Notes under the pieces: model-generated
Told to the model about the DNA's origin: nothing
The model's database searches: none
What the model saw: only the letters and a program-made list of their open reading frames with translations
Made by a program: the position numbers and the translations under genes
Part shown: positions 10,110 through 21,469 of the stretch, in pieces
Layout of the letters: the number at the start of each line of letters is the position of its first letter
Numbering within the stretch: position 1 is the stretch's first letter
Assembly: GCA_011503125.2 (NCBI GenBank)
Contig: WWBZ02000011.1
Coordinates: forward strand, 823,093-887,092
Direction: 5' to 3'
Source: Botryosphaeria dothidea
Lineage: Eukaryota; Ascomycota; Dothideomycetes; Botryosphaeriales; Botryosphaeriaceae
DNA length: 64,000 nucleotides

Positions 10110-11458
10110 TCACTCCAGGGGTATTCCAACATCCTTCCCAAGCCTCAACACCTCCGCAAACCGCCGCACATCATCCACGTTATTATAAAAAGCAAACGAC
10201 ACGCGCACGCCGAGCCGGTAGTGCTGCACAATCACCCCCTTCTCCTCCAGGAAGTCCTTCCACCGGGCATCAAACAGCCGCAACACGTAACAATGCGGCG
10301 AATGCCTCTCCCTCTCCCTCGGCCCGACAATCTCGACCCCGAGCCCCGCACACTCCTCCCTCAACACATCTCCCAACGCGTACAAATGGCTCTCCACCTC
10401 CTCCGGCCCCATGGTATCCAGATAAAACGCCAACCACACACTCGCCGCATCCGCCGCGACGAGGCTCGAATTCAAATGCTCGAACCGCCCCGCGCCCTCC
10501 CGCCACACCACGTCTCGCTCCCCATCCGCGACAAGATCCACGCGCAAGTTGGCGGCGGCACCGGCGCGAGCGTTGCGAGCGCGGCCGGGTCGACGTACAG
10601 GCCCGCCAGCCCGGTCGGGCAGCCGAGCCCCTTGTGCAGGCTGAACGCCGCGGCGGACACGCCGAGCGCGCGCACGTCGACGCGCGCGCGGCCGAGGAAG
10701 CCGACGCTCTGCGTCATGTCGAGCAGCACGTGGACGCCGCGCGGGCGCAGCGCGGCGCTGATGGCGGCTGCGTCGTTGAGCTGGCCGCTGTGGAACACGG
10801 CGTGCGAGAGGCCGACGGCGCGCGTGCGCGCGTCGACGTGCGTCAGGAAGGTGGCGGCCGACGCGAAGCAGATCGTGTCGGCGGACGGGTCGATGACGCG
10901 GACTTCGAGGCCGAGCGAGCGGAGCGCCAGCCAGGCGTAGGCGTGGTTGGGGTGCTCGGAGGAGAGGACGAGGATGTTGTCGCCCGGCGTGAAGGGGAGG
11001 GAGCGGATGATGTGGTTGAGGCCTTCGGTCGTGTCGCGGGTGAACTGGAGGGTGGGGGTGTTAGTGGTGGGTTGAGAGGGAGGGAGAGCTGCGGGCTTAC
11101 GGCGAAGGAGGAGGGGGAGGGCGCGGGTTTCCTCGGCACGGGATTGCCAGGTGGCTTTGGGGCGTGGGTTGTATAGGCCTTCGGAGAGGTGTTTGGTTAT
11201 GGCGGAGTGGACGATGGTGTTTACGGGTGGAGCGAAGGAGGAATTGAGGTATGTCACACCCAGCTCATTGACGAGGGGGACCAGGGAGCGGTAAGAGGAG
11301 ATTTTGGAGGCTCTTTCGGCGGCCATTGTGGTCGTGGCGAGAGATGAGATGGTGGTGGTTGCGGTTGTCGTCATGGTGAATCTGGAGGTGTTCTGGGTCA
11401 ACTGACGGCTTGTGGATTCATCTACTGGCGCCTTCGGGATATTGTAGGACTCATACAT
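10110..11458 (-). CDS. class-V PLP-dependent aminotransferase / cysteine desulfurase-like enzyme, frameshifted
   Basis: Starts at 11458 (or at Met29 or Met45). The frame to about 10565 gives TYLNSSFAPP, FTRDTTEGLN, LSSEHPNHAYAW, VGLSHAVFHSGQ, VLLDMTQSVGF (Asp247, pyridine-nitrogen ligand) and SLHKGLGCPTGLAG (Lys276, Schiff-base lysine). This is the class-V pattern of isopenicillin-N-epimerase-like and cysteine-desulfurase-like enzymes. The C-terminal domain continues in another frame from about 10555: NLRVDLVADGERDVVW, GRFEHLNSS, VRVSFAFYNNVDDVRRFAEVL, stop at 10110. The change equals one missing base in a GC-rich GCC tract, either a real mutation or a sequence error. The gene is divergent from the permease (523 bp between starts) and convergent with the regulator. 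Confidence 0.75.
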
Positions 11459-11631
11459 GTCTTCTTTCCCTAAGGACTCGACTCAAAATCGGAAGCGGTT
11501 GAGAAAGATGGACTAGGCAAGAGAGAGAAACAGTGCCCTTATTTAACAGGATCCCATTACATCGGCAAGACTACAGCTTCCCGATAGCCTGCGACTTCGG
11601 GTGGATCCACAGCACCATTAACTGTTCTCCC

Positions 11632-11728
11632 TGGACTTGGGCCTCCGCTTGTTGGCCACGCTGTGCGGAGTTGAGCCTCCGACGCTCGGGCCACTTTGCA
11701 TGTCATGGTCGACGGAGTTGGACCTCCG
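11632..11728. promoter_or_regulatory. CGG-N10-CCG repeats in a bidirectional promoter
   Basis: CGG-N10-CCG is at 11666-11681 (spacer AGTTGAGCCT) and at 11713-11728 (AGTTGGACCT). A degenerate third copy, TGG-N10-CCG, is at 11632-11647 (ACTTGGGCCT). The spacers are related and 3' flanks are shared (GACGCT, GGCGCT). CGG triplets in inverted orientation with fixed spacing are the classic target of Zn2Cys6 dimers (N10 in yeast Put3). They lie between the PLP-enzyme start (11458) and the permease start (11982). Confidence 0.5.
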
Positions 11729-13590
11729 GCGCTTGAACCACCGCTCAACGCCACAATCGGCCTTGTATCATTTCGGCCCGGCGAACTGCTCCAACATCAT
11801 GAGATTCGGTGTTGGTTGCCATAACATCTCTCCGCATCTGCGGGGTACCCAGCCAGAGAACTGATAGTCCTTCAGCCCAATCCATGCATGCTTCAAACGA
11901 GAGGCTGATAAGACTGAAGACATAAATAGTGGTCCACACCGAATCAACCAGCCCTCAGCAGCTTGTTGCTCTTTTCCAACCATGCTCCACAACAGCAAAG
12001 ACTCGAAAGCAGCCATCCCCGCCGAAGTCGATGAAGATGTTGTTGCAGGCCAAGTCGACCCGTGCGACGACCTCGGCCGCGAGTTTAAGCCGCGCCATGT
12101 TTCAATGATTGCCATCGCGGGTGCCATCGGCACTGGGCTGATCATTGGGAGCGGAACCGGGCTTGTGCGGGGAGGGCCCGCCAGTCTGTTCATCGCCTAC
12201 TGCATCATCGGGGCTGTCGTGTATTTTCTTATGACGGCGCTGGGAGAGATGGCGACTATGCTGCCCATGCAGAAAGGGTTTGCCGGATACGCAACCCGCT
12301 TTGTTGATCCGGCCCTTGGGTATGAAAATACCCGTCCTGCTGTATTGATCAGTGTGCTGATGCCAGAACTGACAGGTACGCTGCCTGCTGGAACTACTTC
12401 TTCAAATATGCCATTGTGCTGCCAAACAACCTTACAGCCGCCGGCATCATCATTCAATATTGGCGACCCGATCTCAACGTTGCCATATTTGTCGCTGCTT
12501 TCACCGTCGTCATCGTCGCCTTGAACGTAGGAGTCACCCTTTACTCCCCATCCAGCACTTCCTTCGCTCACACAAACGCAGCTTCTCCACGTCTCTTTCT
12601 TCGGCGAAGCCGAGTTCTGGATGTCCGCCGTCAAGCTCCTCGTCATCGTCCTCCTCATCCTGACCTGCCTCGTCATCTCGCTCGGCGGCCAACCCTCCCA
12701 CGACCGCCTCGGCTTCCGCTACTGGCGCGACCCGGGCGCATTCGGCAGCTACCTCGTCGACGGCGCGACGGGCCGCTTCCTCGGCTTCTGGGCGTGCATG
12801 GTGCAGGCCTGCTTCGCCTACACCGGCACCGAAGTGGTCGGCGCGGCCTTCGGCGAGACGCCCGCTCCGCGCAAGAACGTGCCCAAGGCCATCCGCCAGA
12901 CGCTGTGGCGCATCCGCTCCTTCTACTGCCTCGGCGCGCTCGTGCTCGGCATGGCCGTGCCGCACACCAGCCCGGACCTGGTCGGCGCCACCAAGACCAA
13001 GACGGGCGCGAACGCCTCGCCGTTCGTCGTCACGGTCAGGCTCGCCGGCATCCCCGCGTTCCCGGACGTCGTCAACGCCTGCCTCCTCGTCTTCGTGCTC
13101 TCGGCCGCTAACTCGGACGTCTACACTGGCTCGCGTACGCTCTACGGCCTTGCTAAAGACGGCCAGGCGCCGGCGCTGCTGGCGCGGCCGCGGGAGAACG
13201 GCATCCCGCTGCTCGGCGTGCTCGTCACCGCCGCCTTCACCGTGCTCGGGTACATGAATGCGTCAAAGTCGGCGGCTACCGTGTTCGGCTACTTCGTCTC
13301 CCTGGTCACCGTGTTCGGCACGCTGAACTGGATCTCGGTTCTGGTGTCGTATGTGCAGTTTACCCGCGGCATGGCTGCCCAGGGCATTGACAGGAAGATC
13401 ATGCCGTATCGCGGTCCGCTCCAGCCGTATGGTGCTTGCTGTGCGCTTTTTGTGACTGTTTTGGTGACGTTCTTCAATGGTGCGTTCTCAAAGATCTTCT
13501 TCAAGCAGGTCAGATCGTTAACTTCAACACAGGCTGCAATGCATTCATACCGGGGTTTTCAATATCTACCTTCATGACTTCCTACATCGG

Positions 13591-13604
13591 TATCATTGTC
13601 TATC
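13591..13604 (+). repeat. left copy of 14-bp LINE target-site duplication
   Basis: TATCATTGTCTATC inside permease exon 4, directly before the A-run that opens the LINE. Repeated at 24875-24888. Confidence 0.88.
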
Positions 13605-13612
13605 AAAAAAAC

Positions 13613-15105
13613 ATGACCACGCCAAAAAATCGACCCCAAGCTACGGCGCCGGGAGAGGGCCCCAGGGACTCTCCTAGGCCCAGCGAGACTCAAAACACCA
13701 CTCAGAGTAGCTGCAGCCGCGTCGTGGTTGATGTAGAGGCCGCAGGAAGGGGCGAACAGCCCCCTCCAGTAACCACCTCTACCCAACCACAACGCACCCC
13801 CAATAAACCGTAGGGCACCCAGTACAGCGTAGAATACGTTAAAAGAGCCTCAAAGACAGCAGACACCCTCCTCCAAGCCCTACAAGCATCCGCTAGCCTC
13901 CCTTTAGTCCTCTCCAGCCAGGTGAAAAATTTTCTCGACATTGCCAAGATAATCTTCCAGGATCATATCTCTATATGCCAGGAGGTAAACACCAAGGAAC
14001 CCGGCCTTAAGGATATCCTTAAGGAAGTGCAGCAAGTCCAGAAGATATCCTAAAGCCTCCTACCCCCCCGGCCACCACTGAGCTTACCCTACACTTCCCA
14101 GATAAGACGAATAGACAGGAGGTCGCCAACCTCTCTAATGAGGCTATCATCAAGAAGATTCAGGCAGGGAAAAGCCTAGCGTGTAAAAAGGTGCTAGCTG
14201 CTAAGAAGCTCCCCAGTAGGGACGTTAAGCTCTTTATGCCTAATACTTAGACCAGAGCAGCCCTCCTCCAGGACCAGGAATAGACTACAGGACTAGGCAG
14301 GGAAGTCCACCCTAACCAGCAGCTCTACTTAGTACTAGTCCACAACGTCCCCCTCAAAGGCATTAACATCAAGGATCCCCAGGCCGCCCAAACCCTTCAG
14401 GATTAGAATCTATCCCTACACCTAGGACTACGTATTAGCAAGCTAGCCTGGCTAAAGAGGAAGCTCCTAGAGGGGAAAACTCACTTAGCGATTATTCTTA
14501 GCACTACAGACCCCGAGGCAGCTAACCAGATTATTACTAAAGGACTTATTAGTAACTATGCGCTCTACACAGTAGAATACTATAGTATAGCCTTTATAGT
14601 AACCCAGTGCTTTAAGTGCCAGGACTATGGCCATATCTCTACCTACTATAGAAGGGAGAATAAGTATAGCTAGTGTGCAGAGGCATATAACACCCAAGAG
14701 TGCCCTAAGGAAAAAATGCAGTGTGCAAACTACTTATAAAAGCACACGGCCTAGAGCAACGCCTGCCTAGCACGCAGAGCCCGCCAGGCAAAGGCCACCT
14801 AGGCCCGCCTAGCGGCTCTAGAGAGGTATAGGGTAGGATACCCTATGGCTAAGACACAGCCCTAAACCAACTAGTTAACGGTCGGGCCAAGGAAGAGGCC
14901 CAGAGAGGAGGAGCCGGCCAAGAGAGGGCCAGGCAGGCCAAGGGACTTGAGCCGCCCCCCGCCTCCTAACCAAATACGGTTTACCGGACTTAACAGCTCC
15001 CAGCATGCCTCGGGGAAGGAGCCCGCGGGAACTCCCTCCGCCTCGCAGCCTATACTACCGACTCCCTCGCAGCCTAACTTAGAGATAGAAGAAAGTCAAT
15101 ATTAA
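13613..15105 (+). pseudogene. LINE ORF1 (gag-like, CCHC zinc knuckles)
   Basis: ATG at 13613. Pro/Ser-rich start (MTTPKNRPQATAP), then helices (FLDIAKIIFQDHISI), a DKTNRQEVANLS region, and a knuckle CFKCQDYGHISTYY in which the last Cys has become Tyr, followed by a second Cys cluster and a basic tail (RKRPREEEPAKRGPGRPR). Stops TAG/TAA replace Gln or Trp codons; the first is at 13811-13813. A deletion or frameshift near 14050 removes a segment present in other copies. ORF1 binds LINE RNA in this class. It is in frame with the interrupted permease exon. Confidence 0.8.
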
Positions 15106-15667
15106 ATACAGGCGCTTTCTCTATCGTATAGTATAACGTCTATAAGAGCAAGGATAGGGTAATACTCCCGCTCTTCAAGGAGGTAGACCCAAAAATCTAC
15201 TATATCCTAGCTATCTAGGAACCCTAGAGGAACCCGAGGGTCAAGACAATAGCAAGATACCCTGCCTACCATACAGTTTTCCCTTAGGAGGGGACGGCAA
15301 GAACCTGCTTCTTTATAAGCAAGGCTATTACCCCTAACTCCTAGCAAGCAACAGTCCACTCACCAGATCTCATTATACTATCCCTTATCACTAGGACATA
15401 TATAATCTATATCCATAACTGCTATAACCCCCCACCAGCCTCCTATACTAGCACGGCTCTAGAAACCTTATCCCTTCTCCTAGAAGCTCTTAGAAAACTA
15501 GGGAAGCATATCCTCCTAGGAGACTTTAACCTCCACCACCCTATCTGGGGAGGTATAACCTCCCTAATATACTATACACTTGTAGATAACCTTATCGAAA
15601 TAGCTACTATAGCTAGCCTTAACCTAGCCCTCCTAAGAGGTACTATTACGAGGAGAGAGGGTAGTAG

Positions 15668-15917
15668 TGTTACGGTTTGAACCCTAAGGGTGCCTTGGAT
15701 GGATCCTGCGGCGAGACCTTGGGTTGAGAGGACCCTGAAGCTCAATGAAGCTCAACAAGAAAACCCTGCAACTCGCTACCAGTAAAAGGGACTCTGGAGA
15801 GATATATAAGCAGCGCTATCTTACTCAAACCTTTCTTTCTTTTCTCTTTAGCTTAGTCTTCTCGTAGATAGTAATGCCACTGCATTTCCGCGAGTGCACC
15901 GGATGCAAGCCATCACA
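15668..15917 (+). repeat. 5' LTR of Gypsy-1 (almost unmutated)
   Basis: 250 bp from TGTTACGG to CATCACA. It keeps CA/TG sites that are TA in the 3' LTR. It contains a TATATAAG box. Confidence 0.93.
15803..15810 (+). promoter_or_regulatory. TATA box of the Gypsy-1 LTR
   Basis: TATATAAG, preserved in both LTRs (21355-21362 in the 3' copy), placed as the U3 promoter. Confidence 0.55.
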
Positions 15918-16065
15918 TTAGACTAAGCTCCTCTTTCAAACCACTAAAGCTCGATGGCATAGTGGGGGTCAACTGTAGATAGCCGCCTTAGGGCCTCGCT
16001 CAGTTAGTAAAGAGTACGACAATAACCGAACGATGCGATAATACGATACGTAACGACTACGACGG

Positions 16066-16253
16066 TTCCCCTTCCTCTATACGCTATAGCTCCCACGTGA
16101 GCACTGCGTTCTCTTCCCTTTCCTCTATACGCTATAGCTCCCACGTGAGCACTACGTTCTCATTCTCCTTTCCTCTATACGCTATAGCTCCCACGTAAGC
16201 ACTGCGTCCTCATCCCCTTCCTCTGTGCGCCAGAGCTCCCACGTGAGCACGGC
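16066..16253 (+). repeat. four imperfect tandem repeats of about 48-51 bp in Gypsy-1 leader
   Basis: Units share CTCTATACGCTATAGCTCCC then ACGTGAGCACTGCGT. The fourth unit reads CTCTGTGCGCCAGAGCTCCC, which looks like the unmutated form; the others carry TG-to-TA and CA-to-TA changes. They lie between the 5' LTR and gag. Confidence 0.8.
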
Positions 16254-16456
16254 TTCTCTCTACTAAAGTTACTAAGAAGTTTAGGATAGTAGCTAGGCTC
16301 GTTGCTAGTTGACTATACCTGGGAAATCGTTTAAGAAGGTGTCCGTGTAGGCACTTAAGAAGGTTCCCGAAGGAAGTCCTTTAATAAAACGACAGTGTAG
16401 CGTTTGAGAAGGCACGAAGAAGTCCCTAAAAGAAGATCTAAAAGGAGATCTTAGAG

Positions 16457-16541
16457 AGGGCACCCAAGAAGACACCCAAGAAGACACCTAAGAAGACACC
16501 CAAGAAGACATCCAAGAAGACATCTAAGAAGACAACTAAGG
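16457..16541 (+). repeat. 12-bp tandem repeats (AAGAAGACACCC-type)
   Basis: About seven units of CCCAAGAAGACA with CCC, CCT, TCC or TCT variants. They would encode repeated Pro-Lys-Lys-Thr and lie at the start of the gag region. Confidence 0.75.
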
Positions 16542-16699
16542 AAGATACAGAACGATACCCAAGACCAAGGGGCTTCGGTGGCTACCGAGAACAACGAGCA
16601 AAGCCTACTACAGTAGCTCGTCCAACTACTAGCTAGACCTACGTCCCCAAGAAAGAACGAACCCACGAAATAACTCGGCCTATTAGCTAAATATAGAGG

Positions 16700-19600
16700 A
16701 GACCGAGATCAACTCGAACCATGGATTGCTTAAGCGAATGCAAAACTAAACGTCGACTACACCAACTATACTAAAGCAACGAAGTTCTTCGCGTTATATA
16801 ACCGGTTAAGAGGGGAAGCTGCCCGCCAACTATAGCCCTAGATTCAAGCGGTTACGGCAATAAGTAATGCTACGGTTACCAACCTTATTGTACAGCTATG
16901 CCTATCCTTTAGCGACCCGTATACTAAGGAGAAGGCCTAACGCAAGCTTTATTAACTCCGTTAAGCCAGTAAGTCCTTTATAGAGTACTTTACCGAGTAC
17001 CGGAAGCTCCTACTAGAAGTAGGAGGCACGGACTAGCTAGACGAAATTAAGAAGTCCTACCTCGAGGCTAGACTTAGTAGGGAGCTTTAATAATAAATAA
17101 TCGGCCTTACGAAACCGGACTAGCAGTTCGAGGACTACTATATAGAGCTTAAGCGAGTAAGTAACTAGTTAGAAGCTTTTTAACTACGTACCTAGAAGTT
17201 TAGGAATAACCTCTAGAAGACGCCGGCAACTATAACAAAGACTACTACGTATCTAAAGCCCCCTTAAAACGACTAAATAGACTAGGAACTAACGGGCCTA
17301 GCTAAAGCCGTACTAACCTAGAGAGCTAAATAGGTAACTTAAGATAAGATTAACCGACGCCGTTAGAACAAGCTTTGCACGCGTTATAGCGCCTTAGGAC
17401 ACTAGTGGCAAGCATATCCTTATGCATCTGCCTACCGTCCAGCTTAAGCCGCTAGTACTAGGCAACTAGAGTAAGAGACTCTTCTATAACTAGAGGAGGT
17501 GTTAGAGGTTAACGAGAATTCGGAAAAAGAATAGCTTCTAATAAAATTCGCTATTAGGAGTAAAAGGAGTAAAATAAGCTTTAAGAAGATTGGAAGTAAT
17601 TCGAGAATAAGCATATAGAAAAACCACCCTTCTTAGTTTCGGTACTTATTAATAAGGAGACCTCTACTTAAACCCTTATCGATTCTAGGTACTTATCCTA
17701 TAGCTTTATCGATACTTAATTTGCTCGAAAATATAAACTCCAGCGTATCCCTATCCGACCAAGATAAATCTAGTTAGTTAATACTATTACCGACTCCTAG
17801 ATTACCGAAGTAGCAATTGCCGAGATCGATATCGGCGGATACTAAACGAAAAGAGCTTACTTCTATATAGCTCTAAGGATTAAAAGCTATAAAGTTATTC
17901 TTAGCTTACTATAGTTAGTAAAAGAGAGAGTAGAACTAGATATAGAAAAATAAATCCTTAGATTTAAGGACTCTAGCCTAGTAGTATAAAGCTAGAGAGA
18001 GAGAAAAGAACTCGACTATAGAAGGGTCGGAGCCGCTAGGTTCCGCCTTCTTACGAGGAAGAAACGACTTAGTTACTAGGTTTTCTTAGTAAGTCTAGCT
18101 AATATTAATAAAGTACTTACTAAGAAGAAGTATACGGACCTAAGGACGAAACTACTAGCCTAGTTAGATAAACGGTTTCTTAATACCTTCGATAGAAGTA
18201 AAGCCGATAAGTTACCTCTATACCGACCTAGAATCGATTATTAGATTAAGCTTAAGAAAGATAAGAATGGGAGGACACTAGTGGCCCTATAGGGACCCTT
18301 ATATAATATATCTAGAGACGAACTACTAGTACTCTAGAAAACGCTTATAGAGCTACTCGATAAAGGCTTTATCCGTGTAAGTAATTCTCTAGCCGCAGCG
18401 CTAGTCCTCTTTGTAAAGAAACTAGGTAGAGGCTTACGATTCTATTATAACTACCGAGCCCTTAATTAACTTATACGGAAGGATCGATATCTACTACCTC
18501 TTATCTAGAAGACCCTTAACCGGATTAGTAAGGCAAGATAGTTTACGAAACTCGATATAATCGTAGCATTTAATAAGATTCGGGTTAAACTAGGAGATAA
18601 ATAGCTTATAGCCTTTTAAACCCGCTTTAGACTATTTAAGTAGCTTATTACTCCCTTTAGACTAGCTAATGCACTAAGCACCTTTTAACGATATATTAAC
18701 TAGACCCTATAGGACTTCCTAGACGACTTCGTATCGGCTTATATCGATAATATACTTATTTTTACCGAGGGATCCCGTACCTAATACCGAGAGCACGTAA
18801 CTAAGGTTCTCGAAAAGCTATAAGCAGCGGGACTATAGCTTAATATCGATAAGTGCGAATTCGAGGTTTAGTTAATAAAGTATCTTAGATTTATTATCGA
18901 AGCTAGGAAAGGTATCCGCATAGACCTAGCTAAGGTAAAAGCTATTTAGGAATAGAAAATACCAACTATAGTTAAAGGAGTACTTAGATTCCTTAGCTTT
19001 GCGAACTTCTACCGGCGCTTTATTAATAAATACTCGAAGTCTACGGCTCCGTTATATATACTTATAAAGAAAGACGTTCCGTTCTATTAGATAGAAGGAG
19101 TAGAAAGAGCGTTTCGAAAGCTAAAGAAGGCCTTTATTACGGCACTAATCCTTACCTAATTTAACCCGGACCGAAAGATAATCCTCGAGACTAACTTCTT
19201 AGAATACTATATAGGAGGAATTTTATCCTAATACGATAATAATAGAGTGCTCCGGCTAGTTACCTACTTCTTAAAGAAGAACTCGCTAGTAGAGTATAAC
19301 TACGAGATCTACGATAAGGAGCTCCTTACGATTATTAAGTATCTTTAGTAGTAGAATATAGAGCTACGAAGCGTAAAAGAATTTAAGATTATTACGGACT
19401 ATAAGAATCTCGAATACTTTATAATAGTCCGACGGCTCTCTAAGAGGCAAATAAGATAGTAGCTAATTCTAAGCCGATTTAACTTTACTATTACTTACCG
19501 TCTAGGCAAGCTTAGGGCTTAGCCTAACGTACTTATACGAAGAGACTAAGACTTACTAGTATCTTAAGATAATAAGAGGCTTTAATATTATATCGCACGA

Positions 19601-21201
19601 CTCTTAAGCCTAGATAAGATTTAAGCTAACTATTAAAGAGTTTTAGTAATACTAGTATAAATAAGACGATAAGCTATAACTAAATAAGAAGTAGACGAAC
19701 TAGTAGACGAACTATTAGATAGATCTATAGACGAACTAGTATACGAATAAGGAGTAACGTTAATTAAAGACTATTTACGGTAGCTCTAGTAAGAGGTAAA
19801 AGTAGCGGATCCGGACTATAGACGTCTTATAATAGTAGTAAGAGAGGGTAGAAGAACGCTACTAAACGATTTAGAAGAACTAGTTAAGCTCTTAATTACT
19901 AATTACTCCTTAAATAATTAAGAAGAGTTACTATTCCGCAGCAGACGTTAGGTACTAAACTACGAGCCTTTAAAAACTAAGCTAATCTAGACACTCTACG
20001 ATTTAATAATAGTAGTTTATCTAGGACGTACTAGAATAATAGCCCTTATCGTAAGATAGTTCTTCTAGCCGAACTTCGTATCTAATATACGTAGATTCGT
20101 ACGTAACTATAACGTCTACGGAAGGACTAGAGTCTAGAGAGACTATAAATAAGAACTACTACGGCCGTTACTAGTACTAAACCGTTAGTAGAGAGAGATC
20201 TTAGTCGACTTTATTAGACCGCTACCCGAGAGCTAAGGATGTCGGATGCTTATAGTTATTACTAATCGATTAGTTACTAGGATATTTATTCGCTGCTTCT
20301 ACCGCTACTATAAAGTCCTAACCGCTATTATCTCTAACCGGGGAAGCTAATTTATTAGCCAGCTATAGAAGAGGGTTTACTAATTACTTAGGATCGAAAG
20401 ACGAATCTTAATAGCCTACTATCTAGAAATAGATAGATTAACGGAGCGTGCGAACACTAAGATAGAAAGAAAGCTCTGCCGGATAGTTAACTACGCGCAA
20501 GATAACTAGGTTAACTAGTTACTAGTAATAGAGCTTGCTATAAATAGCTAAGAATCCTTATCGATAGGTATTAGCCCCTTCTTCCTCTCTTATAGATACT
20601 ACCTCGAGCTACTATAGTTATTCGAGGATTCTTAACTAGTTCCGAACCCTATATTACTAATATAAAAAGGAGAAGTAATCGTAGTAAAGATTAAAGAGAT
20701 AACCGAATAGGTAGAAGTATTAATAGCGAACGTATAATAGGATTAGGAGACCTAAGCAAATCGATATAGGGACCTATTACTAGCGTATAAAGTAGGGGAT
20801 AAAGTCTAGCTAAATCTTAAGAATATACGAACGGACCGCCTAAGCCGGAAGCTTAATAATCGAGTAGTAAAGTTTATAGTTATCGAGGTTATTAGCCCTT
20901 ATAGCTATAAACTAGACGTATTAACTAGGATATATAACGTCTTTAACGTCGATCTCTTACGCCTAGCTAGAATAGATCCTTTACTAAGCTAAGAATAGGA
21001 CGATTATTAACTACTAGCTATACTCGTTAATAGAGAAAAAAAATAGAGGGTTAAAGCTATCTTAGATAAAAAACTAGAAAGACGGCTAGGCTAGCGGAAA
21101 CGGTAGAAACTCTATTAAGTTAAGTAGAGAGGATACGCGCGGCTAACTTAGGAACTAGTAAGCGCTTTAGAAGATACTAAAGTCCTAGAGACCTATCTTT
21201 A
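16700..21201 (+). pseudogene. Gypsy-1 gag-pol polyprotein, RIP-inactivated
   Basis: A gag zinc knuckle lies near 17376-17420 (C-x2-C with the second Cys now Tyr, GALGH, then W-Q-A-C/Y). A protease-like segment lies near 17690. RT motifs run about 18240-18900: the YVDD block is now YIDNILIF near 18745. RNase H follows (YDKELLTII near 19312) and then integrase (LVDFIRPLP near 20205, ISNRGSQF near 20335 where Asp became Asn, and the Glu near 20440). A C-terminal chromodomain-like segment (YQVKQRGYARLTQELVSA) lies near 21110-21170. Stops throughout are TAG/TAA at former Gln/Trp positions; the reading direction and domain order stay intact. Confidence 0.82.
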
Positions 21202-21219
21202 AAGCCGAGAGGGGGGTAA

Positions 21220-21469
21220 TATTACGGTTTAAACCCTAAGGGTGCCTTAGATAGATCCTACGGCGAGACCTTAGGTTAAGAGGACCCTAAAGCTTAATAA
21301 AGCTTAATAAGAAAACCCTATAACTCGCTACTAGTAAAAGGGACTCTAGAGAGATATATAAGTAGCGCTATCTTACTTAAATCTTTCTTTCTTTTCTCTT
21401 TAGCTTAGTCTTCTCGTAGATAGTAATACTACTATATTTCCGCGAGTGTACCGGATACAAGCTATTATA
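21220..21469 (+). repeat. 3' LTR of Gypsy-1 (RIP-mutated)
   Basis: Same length as the 5' LTR with no indels. I count about 28 differences, all C-to-T or G-to-A, nearly all at CA/TG. Confidence 0.93.

Larger units (their letters stand above)
15668..21469 (+). mobile_element. Ty3/gypsy chromovirus-type LTR retrotransposon (Gypsy-1)
   Basis: 5.8-kb element with two 250-bp LTRs starting TGTTACGG and ending CATCACA (TATTACGG...TATTATA in the mutated 3' copy). The 5-bp duplication AGTAG is at 15663-15667 and 21470-21474. It sits inside ORF2 of LINE-1. The purine tract GAGAGGGGGG lies just before the 3' LTR. The order gag, protease, RT, RNase H, integrase, chromodomain marks the Metaviridae/chromovirus branch. 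Confidence 0.92.

Noticed and set aside
11080..11140. 56-nt GT-AG intron in the PLP enzyme (GTAAGC...CTCCAG)
   Set aside because: Splicing would break the frame into FTRDTTEGLN, whereas the unspliced frame stays open; kept as coding, though the segment is longer than usual for the family.
9911..11176. 421-codon plus-strand open frame
   Set aside because: Arg/Ala/Glu-rich antisense shadow of the GC-rich PLP enzyme gene; no domain, and it overlaps two real genes.
12416..13111. 231-codon frame across permease exons 2 and 3
   Set aside because: Correct for exon 2 only; beyond 12526 it runs through the intron and out of the permease frame into an Arg-rich artefact.
16457..16541. Possible CRISPR-like array from regular repeats
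   Set aside because: Contiguous 12-bp units without spacers in a eukaryotic retroelement; a coding tandem repeat.
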